Positions 14,783-21,837 of a stretch of 64,000 nt of DNA are shown here, piece by piece. The stretch's first letter is position 1. Each line of letters begins with the position of its first letter. The stretch lies in contig NZ_CP152376.1 in the NCBI RefSeq assembly GCF_038784515.1, positions 3,906,001-3,970,000 of the forward strand, given 5' to 3'. Under the pieces are notes generated by a model. It made no database searches. It saw nothing but the letters and a program-made list of their open reading frames with translations, and had not been told where the DNA came from. This DNA is from Rhodoferax sp. GW822-FHT02A01. Lineage in GTDB: Bacteria > Pseudomonadota > Gammaproteobacteria > Burkholderiales > Burkholderiaceae_C. Made by a program: the position numbers and the translations under genes.

Positions 14783-15193
14783 CTAACTGTTTGTGGAGCC
14801 GTTTGCTTTGTGTTGGACGGCGGCCTCTTGCTCTTCAATAACGCGCTGCAAGTATCCCTGCACAAAGACGCGATTTTCGAGGGGTAGGGATTCGTATCTG
14901 TTTTTGTTGACCATTGGCAGATCCCATCCGCCACCCGAATCACCGATGGAAGGAAGGTTGGCCGGGTCAATACCGGGTACCAGCAATTGCCAAATCTCCA
15001 CCTTCAGCGCATCGGCGATCTTTTCCAGATTGTCGACACCGACGCTCGTGTTCTGCTCTTCAATCCGCTGAATTGTGCCGTTTCCAACTTCGCTTTCACT
15101 GGCGAGCTTTGTGATGTTCTTCTTGCCATAGTGGTGGCGCATCAAGCGTTCGATGTTCTCCCAGAGCACCTTTTTCACGTCTTTTTTCTTCAT
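14783..15193 (-). CDS. XRE-family prophage repressor (CI-like, short form)
   Basis: 136 aa from MKKKDVKKVLWENIERL. The helix-turn-helix covers about residues 10-65 (NITKLASESEVGNGTIQRIE, then LEKIADALKVEIWQLL). There is no S24/LexA-like cleavage domain, unlike lambda CI, so induction must work without RecA-stimulated autocleavage. It is divergent from the Cro-like gene with two operators between them. The longer open frame upstream overlaps Cro and the operators and is not used. Confidence 0.8.
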   Translation of the reverse strand: MKKKDVKKVLWENIERLMRHHYGKKNITKLASESEVGNGTIQRIEEQNTSVGVDNLEKIADALKVEIWQLLVPGIDPANLPSIGDSGGGWDLPMVNKNRYESLPLENRVFVQGYLQRVIEEQEAAVQHKANGSTNS

Positions 15194-15217
15194 CGCGGGA
15201 ACGTAACGCAATAGCCC

Positions 15218-15231
15218 TACCGAATTCGGTT
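15218..15231. promoter_or_regulatory. Operator OR-a (14-bp palindrome)
   Basis: TACCGAATTCGGTT, a one-base variant of the consensus. It overlaps the pR -35 hexamer and lies near the repressor start, so it can act on both directions. Confidence 0.85.
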
Positions 15232-15258
15232 GACTTGAAATACCGAATGCGGTATCTT
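15230..15258 (+). promoter_or_regulatory. Rightward early promoter pR
   Basis: TTGACT (15,230-15,235) and TATCTT (15,253-15,258) are spaced by 17 nt. Both operators of the right pair overlap it. The predicted start (about 15,265) lies only about two nucleotides before the Cro ATG at 15,267, so this mRNA should be leaderless or nearly so. Confidence 0.8.
15241..15254. promoter_or_regulatory. Operator OR-b (14-bp palindrome)
   Basis: TACCGAATGCGGTA, between the -35 and -10 of pR and touching the -10. Centre-to-centre distance to OR-a is 23 bp, the same as in the left pair. Confidence 0.85.
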
Positions 15259-15266
15259 CAGGGCCT

Positions 15267-15509
15267 ATGGACATACAAATTCCCGCCATATCCGGTATTC
15301 GCACCCAACTGGCAGGCTTGTCGCACGCCCAGGTGCAGCAACTCGCCATTGCTTCTGGCGTGCCCTTTACCACCCTCTGGAAGATCAGAGATGGAACAAC
15401 CTCGAACCCTGGCATCGAGACCGTTCGGTTGTTCTTTCCGCACATTGCGGCATTCACTGTGCCCGAGCTCAAAGACCCCGAAGGCGCTTCAGCAGTGCAG
15501 GGGGCTTGA
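15267..15509 (+). CDS. Cro-like regulator
   Basis: 80 aa. A helix-turn-helix is visible at about residues 17-45 (LSHAQVQQLAIASGVPFTTL). It is the first gene from pR, divergent from the repressor, and sits where Cro sits in lambda. Its mRNA appears leaderless. It should bind the same 14-bp operators and shut down repressor synthesis. Confidence 0.75.
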   Translation: MDIQIPAISGIRTQLAGLSHAQVQQLAIASGVPFTTLWKIRDGTTSNPGIETVRLFFPHIAAFTVPELKDPEGASAVQGA

Positions 15510-15517
15510 GGTGCGAA

Positions 15518-15837
15518 TGACCAAGCTCTTCATGGCGATGGCCAATTCCAGCCTCATCACCTGGGCGGCTGACTGGCACGCCCGCGTGAACCATGTGTTC
15601 CTGAAAGAAGAGTTTGCAGGCAATCCCGTGCAATTGCGCGATGTGCTGCCCTGGCGCGTCAGTTCTTTGGGAAACGTGAATTCAGCCACGCCCCATACGT
15701 CGTCTGATTGTCCCCTGCGTACCAGTCCGGACCAATCTGCACAAGCACCACGTTCTTCATCGTCATCTGATCTTCCCGAGCAATATTGTCCGGAAACGCC
15801 TCGTACCAAATCCTGTACACGGGGAGATCGGTCGTGA
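15518..15837 (+). CDS. Hypothetical protein downstream of Cro (second half overlaps antisense gene)
   Basis: 106 codons from an ATG preceded by GAGGTG. The first half (MTKLFMAMANSSLITWAADW and onward) looks like a genuine protein. The second half, Ser/Pro-rich, runs antisense to the gene at 15,659-15,982, which has the better sequence there. It may be a real gene shortened by a frameshift or by insertion of the antisense gene. Confidence 0.35.
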
Positions 15838-15982
15838 TGAACACGCCTACTCCGCGCGAATCTATCCAAAGCGGTGATGCCGCCGGATCGACCTTCTCCT
15901 TGAGCCGGCCAATCACGGCTTTGCCTACTGCTGCATTGCTTGCAGTCAGCGACAGCAGCATCAAGAAATTCTTCTTTTCCAT
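15659..15982 (-). CDS. Hypothetical phage protein on the opposite strand
   Basis: 107 aa from MEKKNFLMLLSLTASNA, with AGGGG before the ATG. The beta-rich body (VGVFITTDLPVYRIWYEAF, then MKNVVLVQIGPDWYAG) is a good globular sequence. It is the only minus-strand gene inside the rightward operon, so it needs its own promoter and would be antisense to pR transcripts. Function unknown. Confidence 0.6.
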   Translation of the reverse strand: MEKKNFLMLLSLTASNAAVGKAVIGRLKEKVDPAASPLWIDSRGVGVFITTDLPVYRIWYEAFPDNIAREDQMTMKNVVLVQIGPDWYAGDNQTTYGAWLNSRFPKN

Positions 15983-16070
15983 GGGTGCCCCTTTCAATGG
16001 ACGTGGTTGTGTGAGAACTCCATTCTCCATTGACTGCGGGCTGCCCACCAACTTCCGGGAGGTCTGACCC

Positions 16071-16241
16071 ATGGACGGCCCCATCGTCAGCAAAGACACC
16101 ATCTTCGAACAAGCCCGCACGGCGGCTGAGCTCGGCCAAAACGTCCACGTCGCCAACCCATATCCACCCATGAGCGCGGCACACGCTGCCTTCGAGCGTG
16201 CGTATTGGGCTTGGGTCAAAGAGCTTGAGGCCGTCGCCTAA
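16071..16241 (+). CDS. Small Rmf/CrpP-like protein
   Basis: 56 aa, starting MDGPIVSKDTIFEQARTAAE, with a strong GGGAGG ribosome site. The arrangement of an N-terminal helix, then NPYPPMSAAHAAFERAYW, resembles the small ribosome-modulation-factor/CrpP family common in phages of Proteobacteria. The match is by pattern only. It is too short to be seen in ordinary gene calls. Confidence 0.5.
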   Translation: MDGPIVSKDTIFEQARTAAELGQNVHVANPYPPMSAAHAAFERAYWAWVKELEAVA

Positions 16242-16296
16242 ATGACTTCCACGCTGCGCCATCGCGCGCGCTCCCTCCGAGCCCGTCGTGGCTTTC

Positions 16297-16367
16297 TTGG
16301 TGTGTCCCAATGCCGCGCACTGTCGCGGGGTGCCTCCTGCGGCATCAAGGCAGAACGGGCACACCAA
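16297..16367 (+). ncRNA. Branched hairpin element upstream of the early regulator
   Basis: TTGGTGTG (16,297-16,304) pairs with CACACCAA (16,360-16,367), CCC with GGG just inside, ATGCCGC (16,310-16,316) with GCGGCAT (16,339-16,345), and GCAC with GTGC at the tip. It lies in the approximately 230 nt without a gene between 16,242 and 16,475. It could be a stable small RNA or an attenuator; the element type was not identified. Confidence 0.45.
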
Positions 16368-16475
16368 AAAGGCTTTGATTTCGGGTTTGAACATGAACTT
16401 AGTTTTGACCCGCGTCAACCGGTAATGCAACTGGTAATCCCATTGCATTTTTGTATTCACCCCATGGAGGCACCC

Positions 16476-16823
16476 ATGAAACAGAAAGAGCTCCCGCTCC
16501 TTGGGAGGCTCGACGCCCCCAGCGTAGTTGACCCTCAACTTGTCAGGCAATGCAAGACATACAGAGATGCTGTGAAGCTGTGCTGGAGGCTTCGCCGGGT
16601 CAAGTACATGACGCAGGCCCAACTGGCCGCCGAGGCCGGTTTGTACGCGCCTCACGTATCAGGTTATCTCCACGATGGAAAGCACCAGCGCGACCTGCCC
16701 GGAGACAAGGCGATGGGATTTCAATACACATGCGGCAATACCGCGATTGCGCAGTGGCACAACATGAATGTCCAGCTCACTTGCGCAGAGGAAATGCAGT
16801 TGGTGATGAGGGCTGTGGCATGA
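16476..16823 (+). CDS. HTH-type early regulator
   Basis: 115 aa from MKQKELPLLGRLDAPSV with GGAGG before the ATG. Residues 45-70 (MTQAQLAAEAGLYAPHVSGY) form a helix-turn-helix, followed by HDGKHQRDLPGDKAMGFQYT. The position after Cro suggests a CII-like or replication-control regulator. A longer in-frame extension to 16,242 covers a structured element and is not used. Confidence 0.65.
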   Translation: MKQKELPLLGRLDAPSVVDPQLVRQCKTYRDAVKLCWRLRRVKYMTQAQLAAEAGLYAPHVSGYLHDGKHQRDLPGDKAMGFQYTCGNTAIAQWHNMNVQLTCAEEMQLVMRAVA

Positions 16824-16906
16824 CCTCTTACGAAGACTTTCTTCGCCAGAAGATCAAGCTGGCCAGCTTCACCGGGTTCGATGTGCCGATGGAGCGTCGG
16901 TCATGA
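16820..16906 (+). CDS. 28-aa peptide resembling the N-terminus of phage methylase/helicase proteins
   Basis: MTSYEDFLRQKIKLASFTGF is the typical beginning of large phage SNF2-helicase/DNA-methylase proteins, but the frame ends after 28 codons and an HNH gene begins at once. ATGA overlaps on both sides keep it in the translation chain. It is probably a remnant left when the HNH genes replaced the rest. Confidence 0.4.
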   Translation: MTSYEDFLRQKIKLASFTGFDVPMERRS

Positions 16907-17667
16907 GCGCTACTAAATCCCCATACACGCGCCCGACGCCGGAACATCTCGAACACCTCTACGTGACTCTGGGTTTGGGTTGCCCCGACATCGGCTGGCT
17001 TTATGAGCGTGACACAAAGACCGTGCCGTACTGGCTAAGGCAGGCAAACATCGCTACCAGGCCGCGTGGCAGTAATACTGGCGTGCACTTCAAGGCCGGT
17101 GAGCGTAGCGCCTTCGCTGGAAGAAAACACCGCCCAGAAAGCCTGGAGAAGATCCGCGCCGCGACCGTCGCCGATGGTCGGGTGCCTTACCTGCGCGACG
17201 GAAAGCATTGGCTGAAGGACGCGCCACCGGAAGCCAACCCGCGATGGGCGGGTGGAGCGACACCCCTGCGCCAAGAGTTTTATCGATCCGATGAATGGAA
17301 GGCATGCGTGCGTTCCGTATGGGCGCGTGACGACGCCTGCTGCCGCAACTGCGGCAAGGACTGGCGAACGGTAGACCGGGCGGTCGAGCCGACCTTTCAC
17401 ATCCATCACGTCTGGAGCTTCCAGATTGCGGCCCTGCGCGCCAACCCGGCAATCTTGGTGCTCTTGTGCCAGGCCTGCCACCAGTGGGTGCATAGCAACA
17501 CCAACACCACCCGCGCATGGTTGCCGCAAGAGCCGGATTGCACCCATGGCCCCAGCCTTGATGACCTGGCGCATATCGAACCCGTAGACGTTGACGCGTG
17601 GATCGCTGCCCAGCGCAGGGGTAGGGCTGCCTATTTCAATGAATCGCAAAAAGGGCGCATGGCATGA
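16903..17667 (+). CDS. HNH endonuclease with NUMOD3-like region
   Basis: 254 aa. Residues 55-80 (HFKAGERSAFAGRKHRPESL) resemble a NUMOD3 DNA-binding element. Residues 125-200 carry the HNH fold with a zinc knuckle CCRNCGKDW, HIHHVWS and LCQACHQWVHS. This is the architecture of free-standing homing endonucleases in phages. It overlaps the next HNH gene by ATGA. Confidence 0.8.
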   Translation: MSATKSPYTRPTPEHLEHLYVTLGLGCPDIGWLYERDTKTVPYWLRQANIATRPRGSNTGVHFKAGERSAFAGRKHRPESLEKIRAATVADGRVPYLRDGKHWLKDAPPEANPRWAGGATPLRQEFYRSDEWKACVRSVWARDDACCRNCGKDWRTVDRAVEPTFHIHHVWSFQIAALRANPAILVLLCQACHQWVHSNTNTTRAWLPQEPDCTHGPSLDDLAHIEPVDVDAWIAAQRRGRAAYFNESQKGRMA

Positions 17668-18209
17668 AAGCCAAATCCATCGCTAAAAAGCTCGCGGCTG
17701 GCATGGCCGCAGCCGTCGAGGTTGGTGACTGCCTTGAATGGCAAGGGAAGTTCGCCTGCAAGGGTGTGACGCCAGTCGTTCCATGGCACAACCTGGAAAA
17801 GCACCGCACAGATAACGCACCAGTTGTGCGGCTACTGTGGGAAGCCAAGCATGGCCCCATACCTGCCGGTCATTTGGTCTACAAGACCTGCTGCAACAAC
17901 GCCTGCGTGCTTGATGGCCATCTGGCCTGCGGCACCCGCAAGGACTGGGCAAAGGCTCGGAAAAAGGCCGGCGTGACGAAGCACAGCCCCACTGCACGCA
18001 TTGCCCTGACTCTGGGTGCACGCCGCCGCGCCAACGTCAAGAACACCATGGACAAAGCCCGCGAGATTCGCTCGCTGTCTGCCGGCCGCATGCGCGTATA
18101 TGACATTGCAAAGGTCACCGGCGTCCACCCGACCATGGTTGCAGATATGCGTCAAGGTCGGTCTTGGCGCGAGTTGGGTGGCAACATTTGGCAGGGGCTT
18201 GCAGCATGA
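17664..18209 (+). CDS. His-Me-finger (HNH-related) endonuclease
   Basis: 181 aa. The core GHLVYKTCCNNACVLDGHLA resembles the zinc-binding His-Me-finger of homing nucleases, with PVVRLLWEAKHG before it. The C-terminal 60 residues form a helix-turn-helix (AREIRSLSAGRMRVYDIAKV) for DNA binding. It is the second nuclease gene in tandem and is coupled to the next gene by ATGA. Confidence 0.75.
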   Translation: MKAKSIAKKLAAGMAAAVEVGDCLEWQGKFACKGVTPVVPWHNLEKHRTDNAPVVRLLWEAKHGPIPAGHLVYKTCCNNACVLDGHLACGTRKDWAKARKKAGVTKHSPTARIALTLGARRRANVKNTMDKAREIRSLSAGRMRVYDIAKVTGVHPTMVADMRQGRSWRELGGNIWQGLAA

Positions 18210-18541
18210 ACCAGGCAGCCCTCGATTTTTCTGGCCGCGATATCGGCCATGCAAAGGCCCACCAAGCCGCTGACCGCGCCGGCGCAGAGTGGCAGGCAGT
18301 GGCCATGGAAGCGCTGCGCACCTTCGCCAAGAGTCACCAGCAGTTCACGGTAGAGGATGTGCGCAAGGAGTTTTCCACGATCAAGGCGCCCACCGATAAG
18401 GCGTGGGGCTCCATCGCCATCCGCGCCCGAAATGCTGGACTCATTGAGGCCATTGGGAATATCAAAGTTCAGGGTGGGCGCATGGTGGCCACGCTTTGGC
18501 GGTCGAGGGTGCATACACACCAGACCGAGGGGGCACTTTGA
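18206..18541 (+). CDS. Winged-helix-like phage protein
   Basis: 111 aa from MNQAALDFSGRDIGHAKA, chosen for ATGA overlap. Residues 50-100 (FTVEDVRKEFSTIKAPTDKA, then IRARNAGLIEAIG) have a winged-helix pattern seen in phage replication-region proteins. It is likely DNA-binding and lies just ahead of the replication initiator. Confidence 0.6.
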   Translation: MNQAALDFSGRDIGHAKAHQAADRAGAEWQAVAMEALRTFAKSHQQFTVEDVRKEFSTIKAPTDKAWGSIAIRARNAGLIEAIGNIKVQGGRMVATLWRSRVHTHQTEGAL

Positions 18542-19470
18542 CACTTCCGGGCCCGCTCACCCCGCCAGATTGCGATCTCAGCGACTTCCAGTACATGGAG
18601 CTCGACGTTCGACGCCTGCGAGATTCCCATTTCGCTGCGCAGCCAAATGGCGAGGCATTTCGTGCTGGCGTTCTGCTTTGGTGCGCGGCATGGCATCAGG
18701 TGCCTGCGGCATCTCTTCCAGACGACGACGTGGAACTGTCAAACCTTGCCGGGTTCGGTCGCGTCGTCAGGGAGTGGAAAAAGGTGCGAACAGAAGCACT
18801 GGCCGGTTTTGTGAAATGCAGTGACGGTCGCCTGTACCACGCTGTCATTGCTGAAAAGGCCTTGGCAGCCCACGCTTCCAAAGAGCGTTATGCCTACGGG
18901 AAGTTTCTTGAACGCATGCGCAAAGAGAACGTCAAGCGCGCCAAAGAGAGCAAGCCCGAATTCGGAATTCCAACGCAAGAGCAGTGGAAATCCGGCGCCT
19001 ACCCCCACGGAATTCCGCCAGTAGTTGAGCAAATTCCGACGGAAAACGCTCATTCTTCCACCGGAAACGATGCGGAAAACGCTCTTAGAGGGAACAGAGA
19101 GGGAGAGGGAACAGAGATTAATACCGTTACTTACGTAACGGACGGCGGGGCCGTCAAGACGCCGGCCGACATGACCAAGGTCGAACTCTGGCGCGTTGGT
19201 AAGTCGCTGCTGAACGAGTCCGGCATGCCCATGGCCCAGTGCGGCTCCTTCGTTGGCAAGTTGTGCAAGGACTACGGCGACGACATCGTGATTGAGGCGG
19301 TGCGGGCGACATGCGTCGCGCAGCCTGCTGACCCTGCGGAATACCTCAAAGCCACATGCATGCGGATCAAGGGCACACGCGCTACCGCAAACCGGCAGAC
19401 CGCCCTCGAAGACCGAAACCAGCAGGTCGGCGACTCGTGGGCCAACGGAGACAGCCATGCAACCCAGTGA
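18538..19470 (+). CDS. DUF1376-type replication initiator-like protein
   Basis: 310 aa from TTG at 18,538 (TTGA overlap, GAGGGGG ribosome site). Residues 12-95 match DUF1376 (FQYMELDVRRLRDSHFAA, LLWCAAWHQVPAASLPDDD), which is common in phage replication proteins in the lambda-O position. A low-complexity middle and a helical C-terminus (YLKATCMRIKG) follow. It is paired with a DUF6475 protein in the lambda-P position. Confidence 0.75.
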   Translation: MTLPGPLTPPDCDLSDFQYMELDVRRLRDSHFAAQPNGEAFRAGVLLWCAAWHQVPAASLPDDDVELSNLAGFGRVVREWKKVRTEALAGFVKCSDGRLYHAVIAEKALAAHASKERYAYGKFLERMRKENVKRAKESKPEFGIPTQEQWKSGAYPHGIPPVVEQIPTENAHSSTGNDAENALRGNREGEGTEINTVTYVTDGGAVKTPADMTKVELWRVGKSLLNESGMPMAQCGSFVGKLCKDYGDDIVIEAVRATCVAQPADPAEYLKATCMRIKGTRATANRQTALEDRNQQVGDSWANGDSHATQ

Positions 19471-20098
19471 CAAACCCGAATTCGCCCGGCTGTTGACCGG
19501 CCTCATGGCGTACTACCGCCAGGACGTGAGCACCTTTTTGCTGGACCTGTGGTGGCAGGCCTGCGAGGGTCTGAGCGTTGAGCAGTTGGCCAAGGCCATG
19601 AACACCCACGCCAAAGACCCCGAGCGCGGGCAGTTCGCTCCCAAGGTCGCCGACATCGTGCGGATCCTGCAGGGCACCCACACTGACCGCTCGCTTCTCG
19701 CCTGGGGCAAGGTGCTGGAGGCAACGACCGGGGTTGGGGCGTATCAGGACGTGGTGTTTGACGATCCGGCAATTCATGCGGCGGTCCACGACGTGGGCGG
19801 CTGGGTGAAGTTGTGCCGAACCGACCTCAAGGAGCTGAGCTACCTGCAGCACCGGTTCTGCCAGGCGCACAAGGCCTATACCGAGCGTGGTTCGTTTGAC
19901 TATCCCCGTGTTTTGGGCGGAGATCGTTCGCCAGATAGCGAATATGCGCGCCGCGGGCTGCCCGCGCCAGCACCAGCCATCGTTGGCGACAGGGGCCGTG
20001 CGGCTCTGGTTTTACAGGGCGGTGGAGATGGGTCCAACGCGATCAGTTTCCAGCCGCTGGATGTGCTGGCTATTCCTCGAAATATGGAGGCCGCATGA
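19457..20098 (+). CDS. DUF6475-type helicase-loader-like protein
   Basis: 213 aa from MQPSDKPEFARLL. The N-terminal 100 residues (LMAYYRQDVSTFLLDLWWQA, then DPERGQFAPKVADIVRILQG) match DUF6475, which stands where replicative-helicase loaders stand in other phages. The function as loader is inferred from position next to the DUF1376 protein. Confidence 0.7.
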   Translation: MQPSDKPEFARLLTGLMAYYRQDVSTFLLDLWWQACEGLSVEQLAKAMNTHAKDPERGQFAPKVADIVRILQGTHTDRSLLAWGKVLEATTGVGAYQDVVFDDPAIHAAVHDVGGWVKLCRTDLKELSYLQHRFCQAHKAYTERGSFDYPRVLGGDRSPDSEYARRGLPAPAPAIVGDRGRAALVLQGGGDGSNAISFQPLDVLAIPRNMEAA

Positions 20099-20361
20099 GC
20101 CGCATCTGTACATACATCCGCGACGAACATCAAGCCGCCGCCCGCTTCCTGATGGAATTCCATGGACCACTTTCAGAGCGCCCTCAATTGGCTAGTCCGG
20201 CTTCACGCACACCCGGGCTGGGTGGAGCATGTATGGCTTCGAGCCATGAGGTTGGACGATCAGGAGCTGTACGCCGGGATGTGGGCAGCGTTGGAATCCA
20301 AGGTTGGCCCGGCCCCGGCTTCCGCGGTGGCGTACCGGCAGAAGGTGAGGCGCGACCATGA
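20095..20361 (+). CDS. Uncertain small frame coupled to the loader gene
   Basis: 88 codons starting MSRICTYIRDEHQAAARFLM by ATGA overlap with the previous stop. The first 30 residues look protein-like. The rest, Gly/Ser/Arg-rich, shadows the gene at 20,162 in another frame. Either a short gene whose end was lost, or the true 5' part of the next gene before a frameshift. Confidence 0.3.
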   Translation: MSRICTYIRDEHQAAARFLMEFHGPLSERPQLASPASRTPGLGGACMASSHEVGRSGAVRRDVGSVGIQGWPGPGFRGGVPAEGEARP

Positions 20362-20377
20362 TCGTGCTGGGTATTGA
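20162..20377 (+). CDS. Small hypothetical phage protein
   Basis: 71 aa, beginning MDHFQSALNWLVRLHAHPGW, with several Trp and helices typical of small phage early proteins. It overlaps the RuvC-like start by 20 nt. No family recognised. Confidence 0.5.
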   Translation: MDHFQSALNWLVRLHAHPGWVEHVWLRAMRLDDQELYAGMWAALESKVGPAPASAVAYRQKVRRDHDRAGY

Positions 20378-20777
20378 TCCGGGTCAGAACACTGGCGTTG
20401 CGACTTTCAGCTGTGGCCGCCTGGAGTCCCTACAAACGATTGCCCCGCACCAAATCCCGGCCTTCATCCGTAAATCAGGCGCCGGACGCGTAGTGTTTGA
20501 AGACAGCCGCCTGACCAGCTTCGTATTCACCACAGTCAAGAGCCGCCCGGCCGCATTGAAGATGGCGCGCAACGTCGGACAGGTGGATGCCTGGTGTCAG
20601 CTCATCGTGTTGACCTGCGGCGATCTGGGAATTCCAGCCCACGGCATCAGCCCGGCAGGGAAGGGTACCAAGTTGGATGCCAAGGCCTTCGCGCGCATGA
20701 CCGGCTGGCTGGCGGCCAGCAACGAACACACCCGCGATGCAGCGACTGTAGCGTGGCCATACCGGAGGGCGGCATGA
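20358..20777 (+). CDS. RuvC-like Holliday junction resolvase
   Basis: 139 aa. RNase-H-fold motifs: GIDPGQNTGVA at residues 5-15, FEDSRL near 48, and a C-terminal DAATVAW. These supply the acidic residues of RuvC-type resolvases. It should cut branched DNA before packaging. It overlaps the MmcB-like gene by ATGA. Confidence 0.8.
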   Translation: MIVLGIDPGQNTGVATFSCGRLESLQTIAPHQIPAFIRKSGAGRVVFEDSRLTSFVFTTVKSRPAALKMARNVGQVDAWCQLIVLTCGDLGIPAHGISPAGKGTKLDAKAFARMTGWLAASNEHTRDAATVAWPYRRAA

Positions 20778-21316
20778 TCTGGAACGAAGGCATGATCGCA
20801 CGGGCCATCAGCCTGCAGACGCTGGCGCGCAAGTGCGTGGTGCTGGTCGACAACTGCAACTGGACCGGCCACGAATGCGACGTTCTGGGGGTGACAACCG
20901 ACCTGCGCATCATCGATGTCGAAGTGAAGATCAGCCGCAGCGACCTGAAGGCAGATGCCAAAAAGGATAAGTGGTGGCATCGGGTTTCTTATGGATGGGT
21001 TGATGGTCCACCACGGCCAGTGACCCATCCTCGAAAGGTCTGGAAGCACTACTACGCACTGCCCGCCGAAATCTGGAAGCCAGAGTTGCTCGACTGTCTC
21101 CCAAGTACTTCCAGCGGCGTGCTGTTACTGCGCCAGGGTGGCTGGCCGCAGCCACCGGTCATCGTGTCATGCGAGCGCCGCGCAACACCAGCCAAGGACG
21201 CCTACCGTCTGAAGCCCGAGGAAGTCATGGACATCGCACGGCTGGCCAACCTGCGGATGTGGGAAGCCTACAAGCGCGAAGAAGACGCCCGCAAGGCGCA
21301 GGCGGTCCCAGCATGA
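20774..21316 (+). CDS. MmcB-like PD-(D/E)xK nuclease
   Basis: 180 aa from MIWNEGMIARAIS. The nuclease core is seen at ECDVLGVTTDLRIIDVEVKI (E..D...E-x-K) followed by SRSDLKADAKKDKWW. MmcB is a DNA-repair endonuclease of Proteobacteria; phage copies are known. It likely acts on branched or damaged DNA during replication. Translationally coupled on both sides. Confidence 0.75.
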   Translation: MIWNEGMIARAISLQTLARKCVVLVDNCNWTGHECDVLGVTTDLRIIDVEVKISRSDLKADAKKDKWWHRVSYGWVDGPPRPVTHPRKVWKHYYALPAEIWKPELLDCLPSTSSGVLLLRQGGWPQPPVIVSCERRATPAKDAYRLKPEEVMDIARLANLRMWEAYKREEDARKAQAVPA

Positions 21317-21687
21317 CGGACATCACCCTCGTCAAGCAGGTACCCGCCGACATTACTCAGGCTGATGCCGACGCCGCGCGCCGCGTGCTGTTCGGGATCG
21401 TGGACGGCCTGGGCGACCGTGGCCGCAAGCAGTGGCGCCGGTTCATCAATGGCCTGCTGCGCCTGGAGCCGGGCGAGATGGTGGAAATCAAAACCCACAA
21501 GGCGCGAAGCGGCCCGTTCCACCGCCGCCACATGGCAATAGAACAGGCCATCTATGAATCTCAAGAACGTTTTGACAACTTTGACAAAGGCTTCAGGGAT
21601 TGGTTGAAGGTTGGCGCCGGTCATTGCGAATGGTTTCCCGGACCTAAAGGCGGTGTTTTCCCCGTGCCCAAGTCGATCAGCTATTAA
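21313..21687 (+). CDS. DUF1367 protein, first part (in-frame stop)
   Basis: 124 aa matching the N-terminal two thirds of DUF1367 phage proteins (GRKQWRRFINGLL, then FDNFDKGFRDWLKVGAGHCE, ending PKSISY). A TAA stands where the family continues. The same frame goes on at once with a 48-codon C-terminal piece. So the gene is split by a nonsense change, or read through. Confidence 0.75.
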   Translation: MTDITLVKQVPADITQADADAARRVLFGIVDGLGDRGRKQWRRFINGLLRLEPGEMVEIKTHKARSGPFHRRHMAIEQAIYESQERFDNFDKGFRDWLKVGAGHCEWFPGPKGGVFPVPKSISY

Positions 21688-21690
21688 AGC

Positions 21691-21837
21691 ATGGAGGACG
21701 ACGAAATGCGCGAATTTCATGAGGCAGCGATTGAGTTTCTGCGCACTGACCATGCTCAAAAAACTCTTTGGAGACACCTTTCGGATGCGCGTCGGTCTGA
21801 AATGCTCGAAACGATATTGAAAGGGTTTGGCGAATGA
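21691..21837 (+). CDS. DUF1367 protein, C-terminal part
   Basis: 48 aa, MEDDEMREFHEAAIEFLRTD onward, in the same frame as the preceding DUF1367 part with only TAA AGC between. It has its own ATG and GGA-rich context, so it may be made as a separate peptide. ATGA overlap with the following HNH-like gene. Confidence 0.6.
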   Translation: MEDDEMREFHEAAIEFLRTDHAQKTLWRHLSDARRSEMLETILKGFGE

